64,000 bases of DNA from UBA969 sp041694635 (GCA_041694635.1 JBDNHI010000104.1:1-64000), one strand, 5' to 3'. Numbered from the stretch's first letter, positions 36,036 to 45,483 are shown. Translations and numbers: made by a program. Notes: a model not told the origin generated them from the sequence alone.

Positions 36036-36878
36036 TTATTTTATTCCAATAAGCGTTTCTTTAAATATCGAGTACATCCGGTAGGAACTATTCTCCCCCT
36101 GATGACCTTTCAAAGTCTTATCCACCTTAAGAATGGATTCGGTCATTAGGCCTTTGTTAGAATCTAAAGTGACTTCTCCTTCGACTAAAAAGGGAAGAAG
36201 GGGAAGTTGATCAGCAACAGTCGCAGGGGTATTTTTTAACTCAGTCGTTACTTGAAGCTTAATTTTTTCTTTATCAATTGCAATGCACTCATACTTTTGG
36301 CTGGTTTCATATTTCTCCCCAGTGCCCTGCGGGGGTTCCAAAGTAATATTGAAGTTGCGCAACCAAGCAAGTCCCTTTTTAATTTCTCCTGCGGGTAGTA
36401 CAACCGCAAAGGGAAGTTCAATTTCATATTTGCTTGCGGCACCAAAGTTACTTTCTTTGACTGAGCGGACCCTTCCTTGGCTATCCATTGTAATGGTTGC
36501 GATTTTAGTTCCGATATATTTCTCGAGTTGTTCCTTAAGTTGCGGAGTTGCTTCTTTTGGATTTGCAGAATCAAAAGCCATCACTTCGCCTTTTGGATTG
36601 GTATTTTGCATTTTGATTGCCTCGACTATTAGTGTAAGGGTTGCGATGCCGTCTTTGCTAACATCATCGATGGTCCACTTTTTTGTAAGTTCTAACTGGT
36701 TTTTGAATTCAGTTTTTGAATCCGCAATAATTTCAGTTGCAAGGGTGTTGTGTTCCACTTTGTATAAAAGGGCCTGCCCTTTTGTCCATTTGAACAGACC
36801 AGTTTCTGATTGGGCTTGAGCAGAAGAAACAAAGTAAATTAAAAGGAAAAGAGTAAGGGTAGAAAGAAATCGTGACAT
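36036..36878 (-). CDS. Exported DUF6263-like protein
   Basis: From the ATG at 36878 the protein has 280 residues and a signal peptide (MSRFLSTLTLFLLIYFVSSAQAQ). The mature part is mostly beta and contains the pattern 'KWTKGQALLYKVEH...ELTKKWTIDDVSKDGIATLTLIVEAIKMQ....G..MAFDS', which I associate with DUF6263 proteins of Planctomycetes and Bacteroidetes. No catalytic motif. Its stop adjoins the mdh stop with no spacing. Confidence 0.65.
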   Translation of the reverse strand: MSRFLSTLTLFLLIYFVSSAQAQSETGLFKWTKGQALLYKVEHNTLATEIIADSKTEFKNQLELTKKWTIDDVSKDGIATLTLIVEAIKMQNTNPKGEVMAFDSANPKEATPQLKEQLEKYIGTKIATITMDSQGRVRSVKESNFGAASKYEIELPFAVVLPAGEIKKGLAWLRNFNITLEPPQGTGEKYETSQKYECIAIDKEKIKLQVTTELKNTPATVADQLPLLPFLVEGEVTLDSNKGLMTESILKVDKTLKGHQGENSSYRMYSIFKETLIGIK

Positions 36879-36968
36879 AATAAATCCCCACTGTGAAGAA
36901 TAAGCAAGCAAATAACCTATAAGAATGTAGCAAAGGGCATTAATTTCTCCAAGTCCACTTGTAAATAG

Positions 36969-37718
36969 TCACCAATTTAGAAAAGCCTTAAGATTAGAAT
37001 AAAACGCCTGATTAGGGCTGTGATGATGGTCTTGGTTCTTCATAGGGTGTAAAAATTTAGGTTCAGCCGCTGCTGCAAATAATTCCTCAGCTTGGGAATA
37101 GGGTACTAACCTATCTGCTGTGCCGTGACTGATGAAAACTGGGCAATAGCAAAACTTAATCCAAGATAAAGTATCAAGTTTGGTTTTAAGAAAAGCTAAG
37201 CCCGGAAGTCTAGGGTAAAGTTTTTGTGCCATCGCTTTGAACGAAGTAAAGGCACTATTTAAAACAAGACAGGCTGGGGGGGTGTCTTGTGCCAATTTGC
37301 AAGCTATGGCACCCCCAAGCGATCCCCCATAATAAATCAAATCTCGAGGCTTAAAGCCTTTTAAAAAAAGCCAATTTAAGGAAGCATTAGCAGAATCGTG
37401 GCACCCAGACTCCGATGGTTTCCCCGAACTTTTTCCATATCCAGGATAATCAAAAATCAAAACGCCTAAGTCAAGTGACTGATGCCAACGCTTAACCCCA
37501 TCAAAACGGTAACTAAGGTTCCCACCATTACCGTGGCAATAAATTAAAGCTCGGTGTGGCTTTCCTGCGGGTGGTGGCAACCACCAAGCGTGGATTTTAT
37601 CCCCTCGCGTACTTAAAATCCAAACGTCTTCAACTGCGAATTCTTCAGGAACGGGCGACCACCCTTGGCTTGCTCTGGTAGGCCGAAAAAGGAGAAAGTT
37701 TTCAATAAACTCAAACAA
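36969..37718 (-). CDS. Alpha/beta hydrolase (COG1073-like)
   Basis: A 249-residue serine hydrolase. HGNGGNLSYR (oxyanion region), the nucleophile elbow GGSLGG with S133, an Asp in GTADRLVP (D202) and His in QDHHHSPN (231-233) form a complete triad. The N-terminus lacks a clear signal peptide. It follows lnt by 24 bases on the same strand. Substrate unknown; relatives include esterases and lysophospholipases. Confidence 0.85.
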   Translation of the reverse strand: MFEFIENFLLFRPTRASQGWSPVPEEFAVEDVWILSTRGDKIHAWWLPPPAGKPHRALIYCHGNGGNLSYRFDGVKRWHQSLDLGVLIFDYPGYGKSSGKPSESGCHDSANASLNWLFLKGFKPRDLIYYGGSLGGAIACKLAQDTPPACLVLNSAFTSFKAMAQKLYPRLPGLAFLKTKLDTLSWIKFCYCPVFISHGTADRLVPYSQAEELFAAAAEPKFLHPMKNQDHHHSPNQAFYSNLKAFLNW

Positions 37719-37742
37719 TTTTGTTCCCCTATTTGTTTCTTC

Positions 37743-39428
37743 TTAAACTGGCTTACGAATTCTAAAGTAAATTAGAATTACAACAAACAAACAAGCCAGT
37801 GGCAAAATATCACCAGTTTTTGCATACAAACTGAAACGGTCATCAATTGGAACCGATGCAATTAAAATCCCTTCGACAGCTTTAAATTGATGCCATTCCG
37901 AAACAGGCAAAGCTTTAGATTTAAGGCTCGGGTAGTTGATTTTCCAAACGAAAGTGTTGGCCCGGTTAGTCGGTTCAACCGACTCTGGCTTGAGTACTTT
38001 TCCATTGCTATCAATCAATGCCGATATACCCATATTGACACTCCGAATAAGGGATCTTCTGGTTTCGATAGCACGAAAACGGGCGATGGCAAGATGCTGT
38101 TCGTGTTCTTCGCTTCCTTTAAACCAGCCATCGTTAGAAATGTTGATAAAAAAGTTAGGACCAGTTCCGGAACGGAAAAAGCCAGCAGGAATTGCGCTGT
38201 CGGTATCTTCATAACAAATCAGTGTGCCAAAACTATAGGTCTTATCATTCCCCGCAGGAAATTCGATTTTGGGATAACCTTCGCCCGATTCAATGCTGTA
38301 TTCGAAATCATAGGGAGCGAGATTTTTGAGCCAAGGAAAGATTCCCTTAAATGGAATGAATTCACCAAATGGTACTCGATGAATTTTATCATACCGAGAA
38401 AACTTATTAACACCATTCGAAACTAATAATGCAGAATTGTAGCGCTTAATTCCTGAAGGGGTGAGTTCCTTGGAATTAAGCCCAAGTAAAACCGAGGTGT
38501 TCCACCGCTTTTTTACTTCCTCACTCATCCCTTTTTGCAAGGTTGTTGTTCTATACCAATTAGGCGGTATTTGTTCCAGTTTGACTTTCGGAGATATTGA
38601 ATACCACTCGTGCATATAGCTCGTTTCGGGCCAAATGATCAAATCTGGATTCGATGCAATACTCAAGTCGGAAAGCTGATTGTAAGGCATAACGGCATTT
38701 TGTGAATTCGCCTGATCGTTGCGAATGCTTTGGTCCACACTTCCCTGAAGAGATGCACAAATAGGGCCGGGCGTGCCGATACCCTCCGAGTTTCGAAATG
38801 AGCCATAGGTTAAGGCGAAAAGTAGCATCAGCAAAATATAAATAGCCCAAGCTTTAATCCTTTTATTTTTAAAATTAAGATAAGCTTCTACAATAAACCC
38901 ATTCACAGAAGCAACAACAAAAGAAACTCCATAGGCTCCAAAAAGATCACAGATTTGAATGATTGTAGAGTAATCATGTTGTGAGTGTGCTAAAAGATAC
39001 CAAGAAAACCCCCCCGCAAAAGTAGAACGAATGTATTCGACACCAACCCAGATGAGGGGAAACGAAAAAAGGAGTGGAACTTTCTCAAGCTTTTGAACCA
39101 GAATCATTCCTAGCAAAAAAAATAAGTTACAATAAATGGCCAGCCCAATCCAAGTAAAATACATCATCGGGTCAGCAAGTCGCATCCATTGCAAGGCCGG
39201 GATAAAAAAACAAAAGCCTGAAAAAAAAATAGCCAAAACTTTCATCTTAAATTGGATACCCGACCGTACAACATAAAGTAAAGGCACTAAAGCTATCCAC
39301 CCAAGAAAACCTAAGTTAGCAGGGAAATAGGTCAGGTAAAGCAAAACACTCGAAAGAAATCCTAGTCCAAGCGACCAGCCTTCAGCTTTTAAGATGAGCA
39401 TTGCGTTTTGAATAAAAAGTGAGGCCAT
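37743..39428 (-). CDS. lnt: Apolipoprotein N-acyltransferase
   Basis: Inner-membrane enzyme that adds the third acyl chain to lipoproteins. About seven hydrophobic segments (roughly residues 10-220 plus one at the very C-terminus) frame a nitrilase domain whose triad is Glu in IIWPETSYMHEW, Lys in YDKIHRVPFGEFIPF and Cys in GTLICYED. Length 561 is within range. Consistent with the lipoprotein encoded at 3735. Lies between moeA and the hydrolase gene in a five-gene minus-strand run. Confidence 0.93.
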   Translation of the reverse strand: MASLFIQNAMLILKAEGWSLGLGFLSSVLLYLTYFPANLGFLGWIALVPLLYVVRSGIQFKMKVLAIFFSGFCFFIPALQWMRLADPMMYFTWIGLAIYCNLFFLLGMILVQKLEKVPLLFSFPLIWVGVEYIRSTFAGGFSWYLLAHSQHDYSTIIQICDLFGAYGVSFVVASVNGFIVEAYLNFKNKRIKAWAIYILLMLLFALTYGSFRNSEGIGTPGPICASLQGSVDQSIRNDQANSQNAVMPYNQLSDLSIASNPDLIIWPETSYMHEWYSISPKVKLEQIPPNWYRTTTLQKGMSEEVKKRWNTSVLLGLNSKELTPSGIKRYNSALLVSNGVNKFSRYDKIHRVPFGEFIPFKGIFPWLKNLAPYDFEYSIESGEGYPKIEFPAGNDKTYSFGTLICYEDTDSAIPAGFFRSGTGPNFFINISNDGWFKGSEEHEQHLAIARFRAIETRRSLIRSVNMGISALIDSNGKVLKPESVEPTNRANTFVWKINYPSLKSKALPVSEWHQFKAVEGILIASVPIDDRFSLYAKTGDILPLACLFVVILIYFRIRKPV

Positions 39429-40103
39429 AATGAAACTTCAATTATAAAAAATAAAATTAAGAATTATAAGCTAGTTTCGGAAATCTGGGTTTGTCACAAG
39501 AACCTGAATCATCTCCCCAGCCTTAAATTTTGTAAGGCCTTCTTTACAAAAAATTAGAGAATTGCATTCAGAAATTCCTTTTAAGTCAGCCGAACCAAAC
39601 CATTTTTCAGGTTTTACCTTTGCCAGATATTGGTCCAGAAAAATTTGTGCTGGGAAGCAGGTCGCTCGATCGCTATTGTGCTGGAAGTCTTCAGAAATAG
39701 GAAGAGAAAGAATGTTACGAGAAATCGTTTTTTCGCCTTTAAGAATTGCAAGTGCGGGTGTTACAAAAAGATGAAAGCATACGAAAACACTACAAGGGTT
39801 TCCAGGTAATCCAAAAACAGGTTTCCCCTGTGCTGAAACAGCAAAGAGGAAAGGTTTGCCAGGTTTAAGGTTGATCTTGTGAACAAAAATCTTGGCGCCA
39901 TTTTCTTTTAAAACTTTGGGTACTAAATCAAATTTACCTTCAGAAACTCCACCGCACAAAATGATCGCATCAGAATTTTCGGCCTCATTGTAAAGGGGTT
40001 GGATACTTTTTTCGCTATCCCCCGCAATTCCCAAATACTTGGGTAAGGCTCCAGCGACAGTGGAAAGCGCCACTAGCATAGGGCCATTACTATTTCTAAT
40101 TTG

Positions 40104-40111
40104 CCCCCCCC
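40104..40111 (-). repeat. G8 homopolymer at the moeA frameshift
   Basis: Eight consecutive C on the plus strand (G on the coding strand). Seven would restore the MoeA reading frame. A second tract of the same length in the same gene, at 40494-40501, lies in frame. Confidence 0.95.
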
Positions 40112-40493
40112 TTGGGGATCACATTTGCCTCGACAAGTTCGTTACCCGAGGAAATAATCGAGATTCGTGGAGCAGGTTGTGCCATCACCGAAGTTTTGCC
40201 GCAAGCGGCAAGAATAGCCGCGCGTTGTGGGGTAATTTTTGTACCCGCCCTAAGCAGTAATTCTCCTCGTTGGTATTCCTTTCCTAGGGGCAGAATGTTC
40301 AAGCCTTTTTTATAAATACCCTGCTTAAATTGGATACTGTTGTCCCTGATAATTACATCTTCCTTGGGAATGACAGCATCAGCACCATAGGGTATTGGTG
40401 CCCCCGTCATAATCTCTGCGGTGCTACCTAGATTTAATTCGGTAGTATCGGTCCCATCCGCAGGTATTTCAGAGGTTTTGGGTAATGATTTTA

Positions 40494-40501
40494 CCCCCCC
40501 C
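40494..40501 (-). repeat. Second G8 homopolymer in moeA
   Basis: Eight C on the plus strand encode the Glu-Gly-Gly-Val stretch of MoeA (DLEGGVKS). Flanking protein similarity to MoeA continues on both sides, so this tract has the frame-correct length in the given sequence. Confidence 0.9.
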
Positions 40502-40704
40502 TCAAGATCTGCAAGCCGAACTGCATACCCATCAACTAATGATTTATCAAATGGAGGACTAGAAATATCAGCATAAATATCATCGGTGATGCAGGTGCCT
40601 AAAATGGTTGAAGAAGCCGGACTAATCGCCGGCCTAAGCGGTTTGATTTGTTCAAGAATGGTTTTTAGAGCAGATTCAATGTTGATCATAATCAAGCCTA
40701 AAGA

Positions 40705-43700
40705 CTATTCGTTTTCATAATTTAAATTAGGAGCGAGCCATTGCTCTGCTTCTGCCAAAGGTATATTTTTTCTGCGTGCGTAGTCTTCGACTTGATCACG
40801 AGTGACCATATCGACAGCAAAATATCTGGACTCTGGGTGAGAAAAATAAAGCCCGCTGACCGATGCCCCAGGGTACATAGCAAAGCTTTCAGTGAGAATC
40901 ATTCCCGTGTTTTTTTGTACTTCCAACAGTTCCCAGAGTTTATTTTTTTCAGTATGGTCGGGGCAACTTGGATAACCGTACGCAGGTCGAATCCCTTGGT
41001 ATTTTTCATCAATTAAGTCTTCGCTAGAGTATTTTTCAAACTTGCCAAATCCCCAGTCTTGGCGGGCTTTACAATGAAGGTATTCTGCAAAGGCTTCCGC
41101 ACATCGATCGGCAAGAGCTTTAATCATAATGGAAGAATAATCATCGTTGAGTTTCTTAGAAAAATAATCAGCAAACTCATCAGCCCCTTCGCCCGCAGTT
41201 ACAGCAAATGCACCAAGATAATCTGGTTTTCCTGAGCTTACCGGTGCAATGAAATCTGCAAGACTTTTGAAATTCTCTTGTCCTTCTCGTTCCCATTGTT
41301 GCCTAAGCATGGGCAAGCGATATTTGATATCCTTGCGTGATTCATCAGTGTAAACAAGAATGTCATCACCTTCAGAATTTGCAGGAAAAAACCCGTAAAC
41401 ACCGTGAGCTTTCACATTCTTTTCCTTGATCATTTGTTGTAGCAAGCCGTTGCCTAAATCGAAAAGTTCACGAGCATGTTTGCCCGTGTTAGGGTCACTG
41501 AAGATGAATGGATACTTTCCTTTAAGTTCCCAAGAAAGAAAAAAAGGTGACCAGTCAATGTAAGGAAGTAACTCTGATAAAGGGAAATCGTGCAATACTT
41601 TAATACCGGTGAATTCAGGTTTGGGCGTAATAGGATTGCCCCAATTGATTTGAAATCTGCGCCTCAATGCTTCACTGTAGGGAACCATTTTTCGTTCTTT
41701 TTTCTTGGCGAAATTAACTCGCTCACGGTCTTGTACTTTGCGATTCTCTATATCAAGAATCTTCTTTGCTTCTGGTTTTAATAACTTTTCTACAACACCT
41801 ACGCTCTTAGATGCATCTTTAACATGAACCACGGTACCTTGATAACAGTTCGCAATTTTTACCGCTGTGTGTTTGGAACTAGTGGTTGCACCGCCAATTA
41901 ATAGAGGAATTGAAAATCCTTGCCGCTCCATCTCCTTGGCAACATAAACCATCTCGCCCAAGGAGGGAGTGATTAAACCAGAAAGTCCAATAATATCAAC
42001 ATTATGAATTTTCGCTTGCTCAAGAATTTTTTCGCAAGATACCATCACGCCTAAGTCAATTGTTTCAAAATCATTGCAATTTAATACAACTGCAACAATA
42101 TTTTTGCCAATATCGTGCACATCGCCCTTAACGGTTGCAATGAGTAATTTGCCTCGGGCTTTATGTACGCTGCCTGAGGCTTCTTTTTCCGCATTCATAA
42201 AAGGTTCAAGGTATGCAACAGCTTTTTTCATCACGCGAGCACTTTTTACGACTTGGGGAAGAAACATTTTTCCCGAACCAAATAAATCGCCAACAACATT
42301 CATTCCATCCATGAGCGGGCCTTCAATAATATGCAAAGGCCTTTCATAAAACTTCCTAGATTCTTCGACATCTTGATCGATGTAATCAGCAATGCCTTGG
42401 ATCATTGCGTGCTTTAGTCTTTCTTGGACTGAAGTCTCACGCCAAGCATGTTCTTTAACCTCTGATTTGTCTTTTTTGGCTAAAGTTTTAGCAAAATCCA
42501 CCAAGCGTTCTGTTGCATCAACTCTTCTGTTAAGCAAGACATCTTCAACGCGTTCGAGAAGGTTCTTGGGTATATCTTCATAAATTAGAAGTTGGCCTGC
42601 ATTAACGATTCCCATATCAAGCCCAGCTTGAATTGCGTGAAATAGAAATGCGCTGTTCATTGCCTCGCGAACGACTTCAAATTCTTTTCCTCTAAAAGCA
42701 AATGAAACATTGCTGACCCCACCGCTTGTTTTTGTCAAAGGAAGAATTTTTTTAAGCCTTCGTATTGCTTCAAAAAATTCGACAGCATAGTTGGAGTGTT
42801 CCTCCATACCTGTACCAACCGTAAGAATGTTGGTGTCAAAAATAATATCTGTGGGGTCATACCCAGCTTTTTCGGTAAGCAGTTTATAGGCCCGTAAGCA
42901 GATGCGCACTTTTTCATCAGCAGAAACCGCTTGGCCTTGCTCATCAAAAGCCATAACAACAACAGCAGCGCCATATTTATGAATAATTTTAGCCTGTTCG
43001 AGAAATTTTTCTTCGCCTTCCTTAAGGCTAATCGAATTAACAATACCTTTCCCCTGTAAGCACTTGAGTCCGGCTTCGATAACTGCAAAATTAGAGCTAT
43101 CGACCATAATGGGAACTTCAGTAATGTCGGGCTCTGCAGCAAGTTGGTTTAAGAATTGTGTCATGGCTTTTTCGCCATCAATCAAGCCTTCATCCATATT
43201 AACATCAAGAATATTTGCGCCGTTCTCTACTTGTTCCCGTGCTACCTTGATAGCTTCTTCAAAATTATTTTCTCGAATGAGGCGCGCAAATTTTTTTGAA
43301 CCCGTAATGTTCGTTCTTTCTCCAACATTAATAAAACCAGTGCTTTTTTGAACTTCCAGAGTCTTTGTGCCACAATACCAAGAATGCACACTTAAAATAT
43401 CACTTCGTCTAGGTTTTATTCCATTAACGGTTTCTGAAATTGCTTTGATCCAATCGGGGTCGGTCCCACAACAACCCCCAACAATATTTAACCAGCCATT
43501 TTGAGCAAATTCTTTAAGCTGTTGTGAAGTCTCTTCAATGTTTCCTTGGAAACCACCGAATCCATCTGGCATACCAGCGTTAGGGTAACAACTGATCATG
43601 AATTTGGACATTTGAGATAAAGTTTCAATTGGTCCGCGCATTTGCTTGATACCAACTGCGCAATTAAGCCCAACACTCATCGGATTCGAATGGGCAATGG

Positions 43701-44412
43701 AAGTGTAGAAAGCTTCAACAGGCTGAGCAGAAAGAGTTCTACCGTTATCGAAAATCGTGCCAGAAACCATCACTGGCAAGATATTTCCAGTTTTTTCAAA
43801 ATAGGTGTTGATTGCAAAAAGACAGGCTTTCATCACCAAAGTATCAAATGAGGTTTCTGGTAAAAGAATATCCACCCCACCCAGAACTAAAGCTTCGATC
43901 TGAGAGTAATAATTTTCAACCATCTTATCAAAGGTGGTATCTCGTGCTGCGGGGTTGTTGACATTCGTGCCAAGGGAAAGGCTTTTTTTTGTGGGTCCAA
44001 TGCTTCCTGCAACGAACCTAGGCTTCATCGGGGTTAACCGGGTCATTTCGTCAGCAGCTTCTCGAGCGAGGCGCGCTGCCGCAATATTTAATTCCGCAAC
44101 ATGATCTTGAAGTTGAAATTCCTCCATACAAATCAGGCTTGTATTAAAGGTATTCGTTTCAATAATGTCAGAACCAGCTTGGAGGTAAGATGTATGAATT
44201 TTTTTTATAAGATTAGGCTGGCTAAGGCACATAATCTCGGTGCAATTTTTTAAAAGCACGGGGTGATCCTTAAATCGGGCGCCTCGGTAATCTTCTTCGG
44301 TTGGTTCGTGAGCGTAAATCATCGAACCCATAGCACCATCGAGCACAAGAATTTTTTTAGTTAATAGTTCTTGAAGAACGCCATGTCTATCTTTAATCAA
44401 TGAATTTGACAT
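40705..44412 (-). CDS. metH: Cobalamin-dependent methionine synthase
   Basis: Transfers a methyl group from 5-methyltetrahydrofolate to homocysteine via cobalamin. All four modules of the 1235-residue protein are visible. The homocysteine domain has its zinc cysteines in GLNCAVG and GGCCGTDPDW. The folate domain begins near GFINVGERTNITGSKKF. The B12 domain has the cobalt-ligating histidine in KGDVHDIGKNIV. The reactivation domain has the SAM-binding RPAYGYPSCPDHTEK. No cobalamin or SAM riboswitch was recognised in the 5' region. Heads the metH-moeA-lnt-hydrolase run. Confidence 0.96.
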   Translation of the reverse strand: MSNSLIKDRHGVLQELLTKKILVLDGAMGSMIYAHEPTEEDYRGARFKDHPVLLKNCTEIMCLSQPNLIKKIHTSYLQAGSDIIETNTFNTSLICMEEFQLQDHVAELNIAAARLAREAADEMTRLTPMKPRFVAGSIGPTKKSLSLGTNVNNPAARDTTFDKMVENYYSQIEALVLGGVDILLPETSFDTLVMKACLFAINTYFEKTGNILPVMVSGTIFDNGRTLSAQPVEAFYTSIAHSNPMSVGLNCAVGIKQMRGPIETLSQMSKFMISCYPNAGMPDGFGGFQGNIEETSQQLKEFAQNGWLNIVGGCCGTDPDWIKAISETVNGIKPRRSDILSVHSWYCGTKTLEVQKSTGFINVGERTNITGSKKFARLIRENNFEEAIKVAREQVENGANILDVNMDEGLIDGEKAMTQFLNQLAAEPDITEVPIMVDSSNFAVIEAGLKCLQGKGIVNSISLKEGEEKFLEQAKIIHKYGAAVVVMAFDEQGQAVSADEKVRICLRAYKLLTEKAGYDPTDIIFDTNILTVGTGMEEHSNYAVEFFEAIRRLKKILPLTKTSGGVSNVSFAFRGKEFEVVREAMNSAFLFHAIQAGLDMGIVNAGQLLIYEDIPKNLLERVEDVLLNRRVDATERLVDFAKTLAKKDKSEVKEHAWRETSVQERLKHAMIQGIADYIDQDVEESRKFYERPLHIIEGPLMDGMNVVGDLFGSGKMFLPQVVKSARVMKKAVAYLEPFMNAEKEASGSVHKARGKLLIATVKGDVHDIGKNIVAVVLNCNDFETIDLGVMVSCEKILEQAKIHNVDIIGLSGLITPSLGEMVYVAKEMERQGFSIPLLIGGATTSSKHTAVKIANCYQGTVVHVKDASKSVGVVEKLLKPEAKKILDIENRKVQDRERVNFAKKKERKMVPYSEALRRRFQINWGNPITPKPEFTGIKVLHDFPLSELLPYIDWSPFFLSWELKGKYPFIFSDPNTGKHARELFDLGNGLLQQMIKEKNVKAHGVYGFFPANSEGDDILVYTDESRKDIKYRLPMLRQQWEREGQENFKSLADFIAPVSSGKPDYLGAFAVTAGEGADEFADYFSKKLNDDYSSIMIKALADRCAEAFAEYLHCKARQDWGFGKFEKYSSEDLIDEKYQGIRPAYGYPSCPDHTEKNKLWELLEVQKNTGMILTESFAMYPGASVSGLYFSHPESRYFAVDMVTRDQVEDYARRKNIPLAEAEQWLAPNLNYENE

Positions 44413-44580
44413 TTGCCTTTTAGCTTCTCCTGAAGGCGCGAAACGATAATAAATATCCTTATCAAAGGAAGTATAGCGAACTATGCTTAAAAACGCACAG
44501 AGATAATGTAACCGTAAAGAAAGTGATCAAATCAACAACCTTGGAACTATTTGGGTCAGAAAAAAAGAAGAGATAAAAAC

Positions 44581-44700
44581 GGTTTAAGCATGAGGCAAAA
44601 TCTTGCGAAACTTTTGGAGTAACTCGACCTCCATTGCATCCATGCCGGCTTATCGCGGGCCATCCATGGCCCAGGTGACAAGTGCTCAAATGCTTAAACC
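44581..44700 (-). ncRNA. Structured 120-base element bounded by a perfect 10-base inverted repeat
   Basis: GGTTTAAGCA (44581-44590) and TGCTTAAACC (44691-44700) pair perfectly. Inside are GGGCCAT/ATGGCCC (44657-44663 and 44666-44672), a GAG/CTC extension of the outer stem and GCAA/TTGC. On the minus strand the outer stem is followed by a T-rich run (44559-44579), which suits the end of a small RNA. A TTGACA-like box lies upstream on the minus strand, but without a well-spaced -10. It could instead be a short non-autonomous mobile element with terminal repeats. It is not a 5S, SRP, cobalamin or SAM element by its conserved bases. Confidence 0.4.
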
Positions 44701-44839
44701 ATATAAACACAGGATTAAGTATTTGGATGATTTTGTCAACTCCGATTCCAGCTGCAAGTTGTAATTTGTTTAAGTGAAAGTACTTATGGCTTTTAACCTG
44801 AAATAAATTAAACTGTTTATTTATTTAAATAATAAAGAA

Positions 44840-45022
44840 TGCCTCCACCTGTGCCGTTTTAGCTCTTTTGAGAACCCGCATCTTAACCTTGGGATCCTCA
44901 GTTCTGGTTTAAGAATCCCACTACTTGGTGGGCACACCTGCACCAGAAGTCTTTTTGGACCCCCACGGGTACTCTTATCGGTTCGTCAAAAGTACAGCTA
45001 GGTGACGAACACTGCAGAGGCA
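44840..45022 (-). ncRNA. ssrS: Likely 6S RNA
   Basis: A 183-base element closed by TGCCTC (minus strand, 45022-45017) and GAGGCA (44845-44840). Reading the minus strand, GTGTTCG near the 5' end and GAACCGATAA shortly after resemble the conserved 5' half of 6S RNAs. The rod-like arm is supported by GAGTACCC/GGGTTCTC, GGGGTCC/GGATCCC (one G-U), TTCTGGT/ACCAGAA and an apical CCCAC/GTGGG hairpin. Size matches 6S RNA, which sequesters sigma-70 RNA polymerase. A consensus -10 box sits six bases upstream. Identification is from pattern memory, not from a covariance search; one odd point is a GTTCGTC/GACGAAC hairpin on the 5' side. Confidence 0.6.
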
Positions 45023-45027
45023 CTATC

Positions 45028-45033
45028 ATTATA
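45028..45033 (-). promoter_or_regulatory. -10 box of the 6S-like RNA
   Basis: The minus strand reads TATAAT at 45033-45028, a perfect sigma-70 -10 hexamer. A start about six bases downstream would be at 45022, exactly the first base of the closing stem of the RNA candidate. The -35 region (TTCTGT about 16 bases upstream) is weak. Confidence 0.6.
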
Positions 45034-45084
45034 TGCACAGACTTAGTTTACAGAACAGTTGTTTTTATTTAATAAGGAGCAATC

Positions 45085-45471
45085 ATGCCATTTATCACGA
45101 TTCTTTTTGCACTTGATCTAATAATTATAGGTTTTTTAGGCTATGTAATTACTGGAAAAGAGCATTTAACAGCATTAATCCCAGCGGTCATTGGCGCAAT
45201 TTTGTTGGCGATGGGATTCTTAGCATTTATACCGAATTTGCGCAAGCATGTGATGCACGGAGCAGCATCGGTTGCGTTATTGGGTATTATTGGTACTTTC
45301 TCTGGGTTGACAGACCTACCAAAATTGCTCTCGGGAGAAATATCATCCCTTACTAAGCCCGCTGCTTCAATAAGTAGAATAGTTACAAATATTCTTCTGA
45401 TTCATTTTGTTATTATTTGCATCATTTCATTCATTGAAGCAAGAATCGCCAGAAAGAATGCTGAAAAATAA
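45085..45471 (+). CDS. Small four-helix membrane protein
   Basis: A 128-residue protein with about four hydrophobic segments (ITILFALDLIIIGFLGYVIT, LIPAVIGAILLAMGFLAFI, MHGAASVALLGIIGTFSG, IVTNILLIHFVIICIISFI). AAGGAG precedes the ATG at the right distance. No motif points to a function; it looks like the small uncharacterised inner-membrane proteins frequent in planctomycetes. Next to the 6S-like RNA, but divergent from it. Confidence 0.7.
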   Translation: MPFITILFALDLIIIGFLGYVITGKEHLTALIPAVIGAILLAMGFLAFIPNLRKHVMHGAASVALLGIIGTFSGLTDLPKLLSGEISSLTKPAASISRIVTNILLIHFVIICIISFIEARIARKNAEK

Positions 45472-45483
45472 GCTTAAATTCTG

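Larger units (their letters stand above)
39471..40695 (-). pseudogene. moeA: Molybdopterin molybdenumtransferase, frameshifted
   Basis: Two consecutive frames, 40096-40695 (199 residues) and 39471-40079 (202 residues), together make one full MoeA. The first holds MDGYAVR-like DKSLVDGYAVR, TGAPIPYGADAVIPKED and ISIISSGNELVE. It then runs to an early stop just after the G8 tract at 40104-40111. Removing one G restores GGQIRNSNGPML, the conserved MoeA sequence, reading on into the second frame with CGGVSEGKFDLV and KPGKPFLFA. MoeA inserts molybdate into molybdopterin. Whether the shift is a sequencing error, true inactivation or phase variation cannot be told from one sequence. It starts 9 bases after metH ends. 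Confidence 0.9.

Noticed and set aside
40494..40501. Frameshift at the first G8 tract of moeA
   Set aside because: MoeA similarity continues in the same frame on both sides, so this tract is in frame.
44581..44700. 5S rRNA gene, suggested by the exact 120-base length and 10-base closing stem
   Set aside because: The conserved loop B bases (CCGAAC), loop E (GATGGTA) and the GAGAGTA segment are missing on both strands.
44462..44710. An 82-codon minus-strand frame through the structured element
   Set aside because: Its codons run straight through the inverted repeats, composition is not protein-like, and no ribosome-binding site was seen.
44413..44840. Cobalamin or SAM/SAH riboswitch upstream of metH
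   Set aside because: No B12-box-like or SAM-I core bases were found on the minus strand; the structure seen does not match their helices.
44840..45022. The 183-base element as a plus-strand 6S RNA
   Set aside because: It also folds on the plus strand, but the perfect -10 box and the 6S-like bases are on the minus strand.
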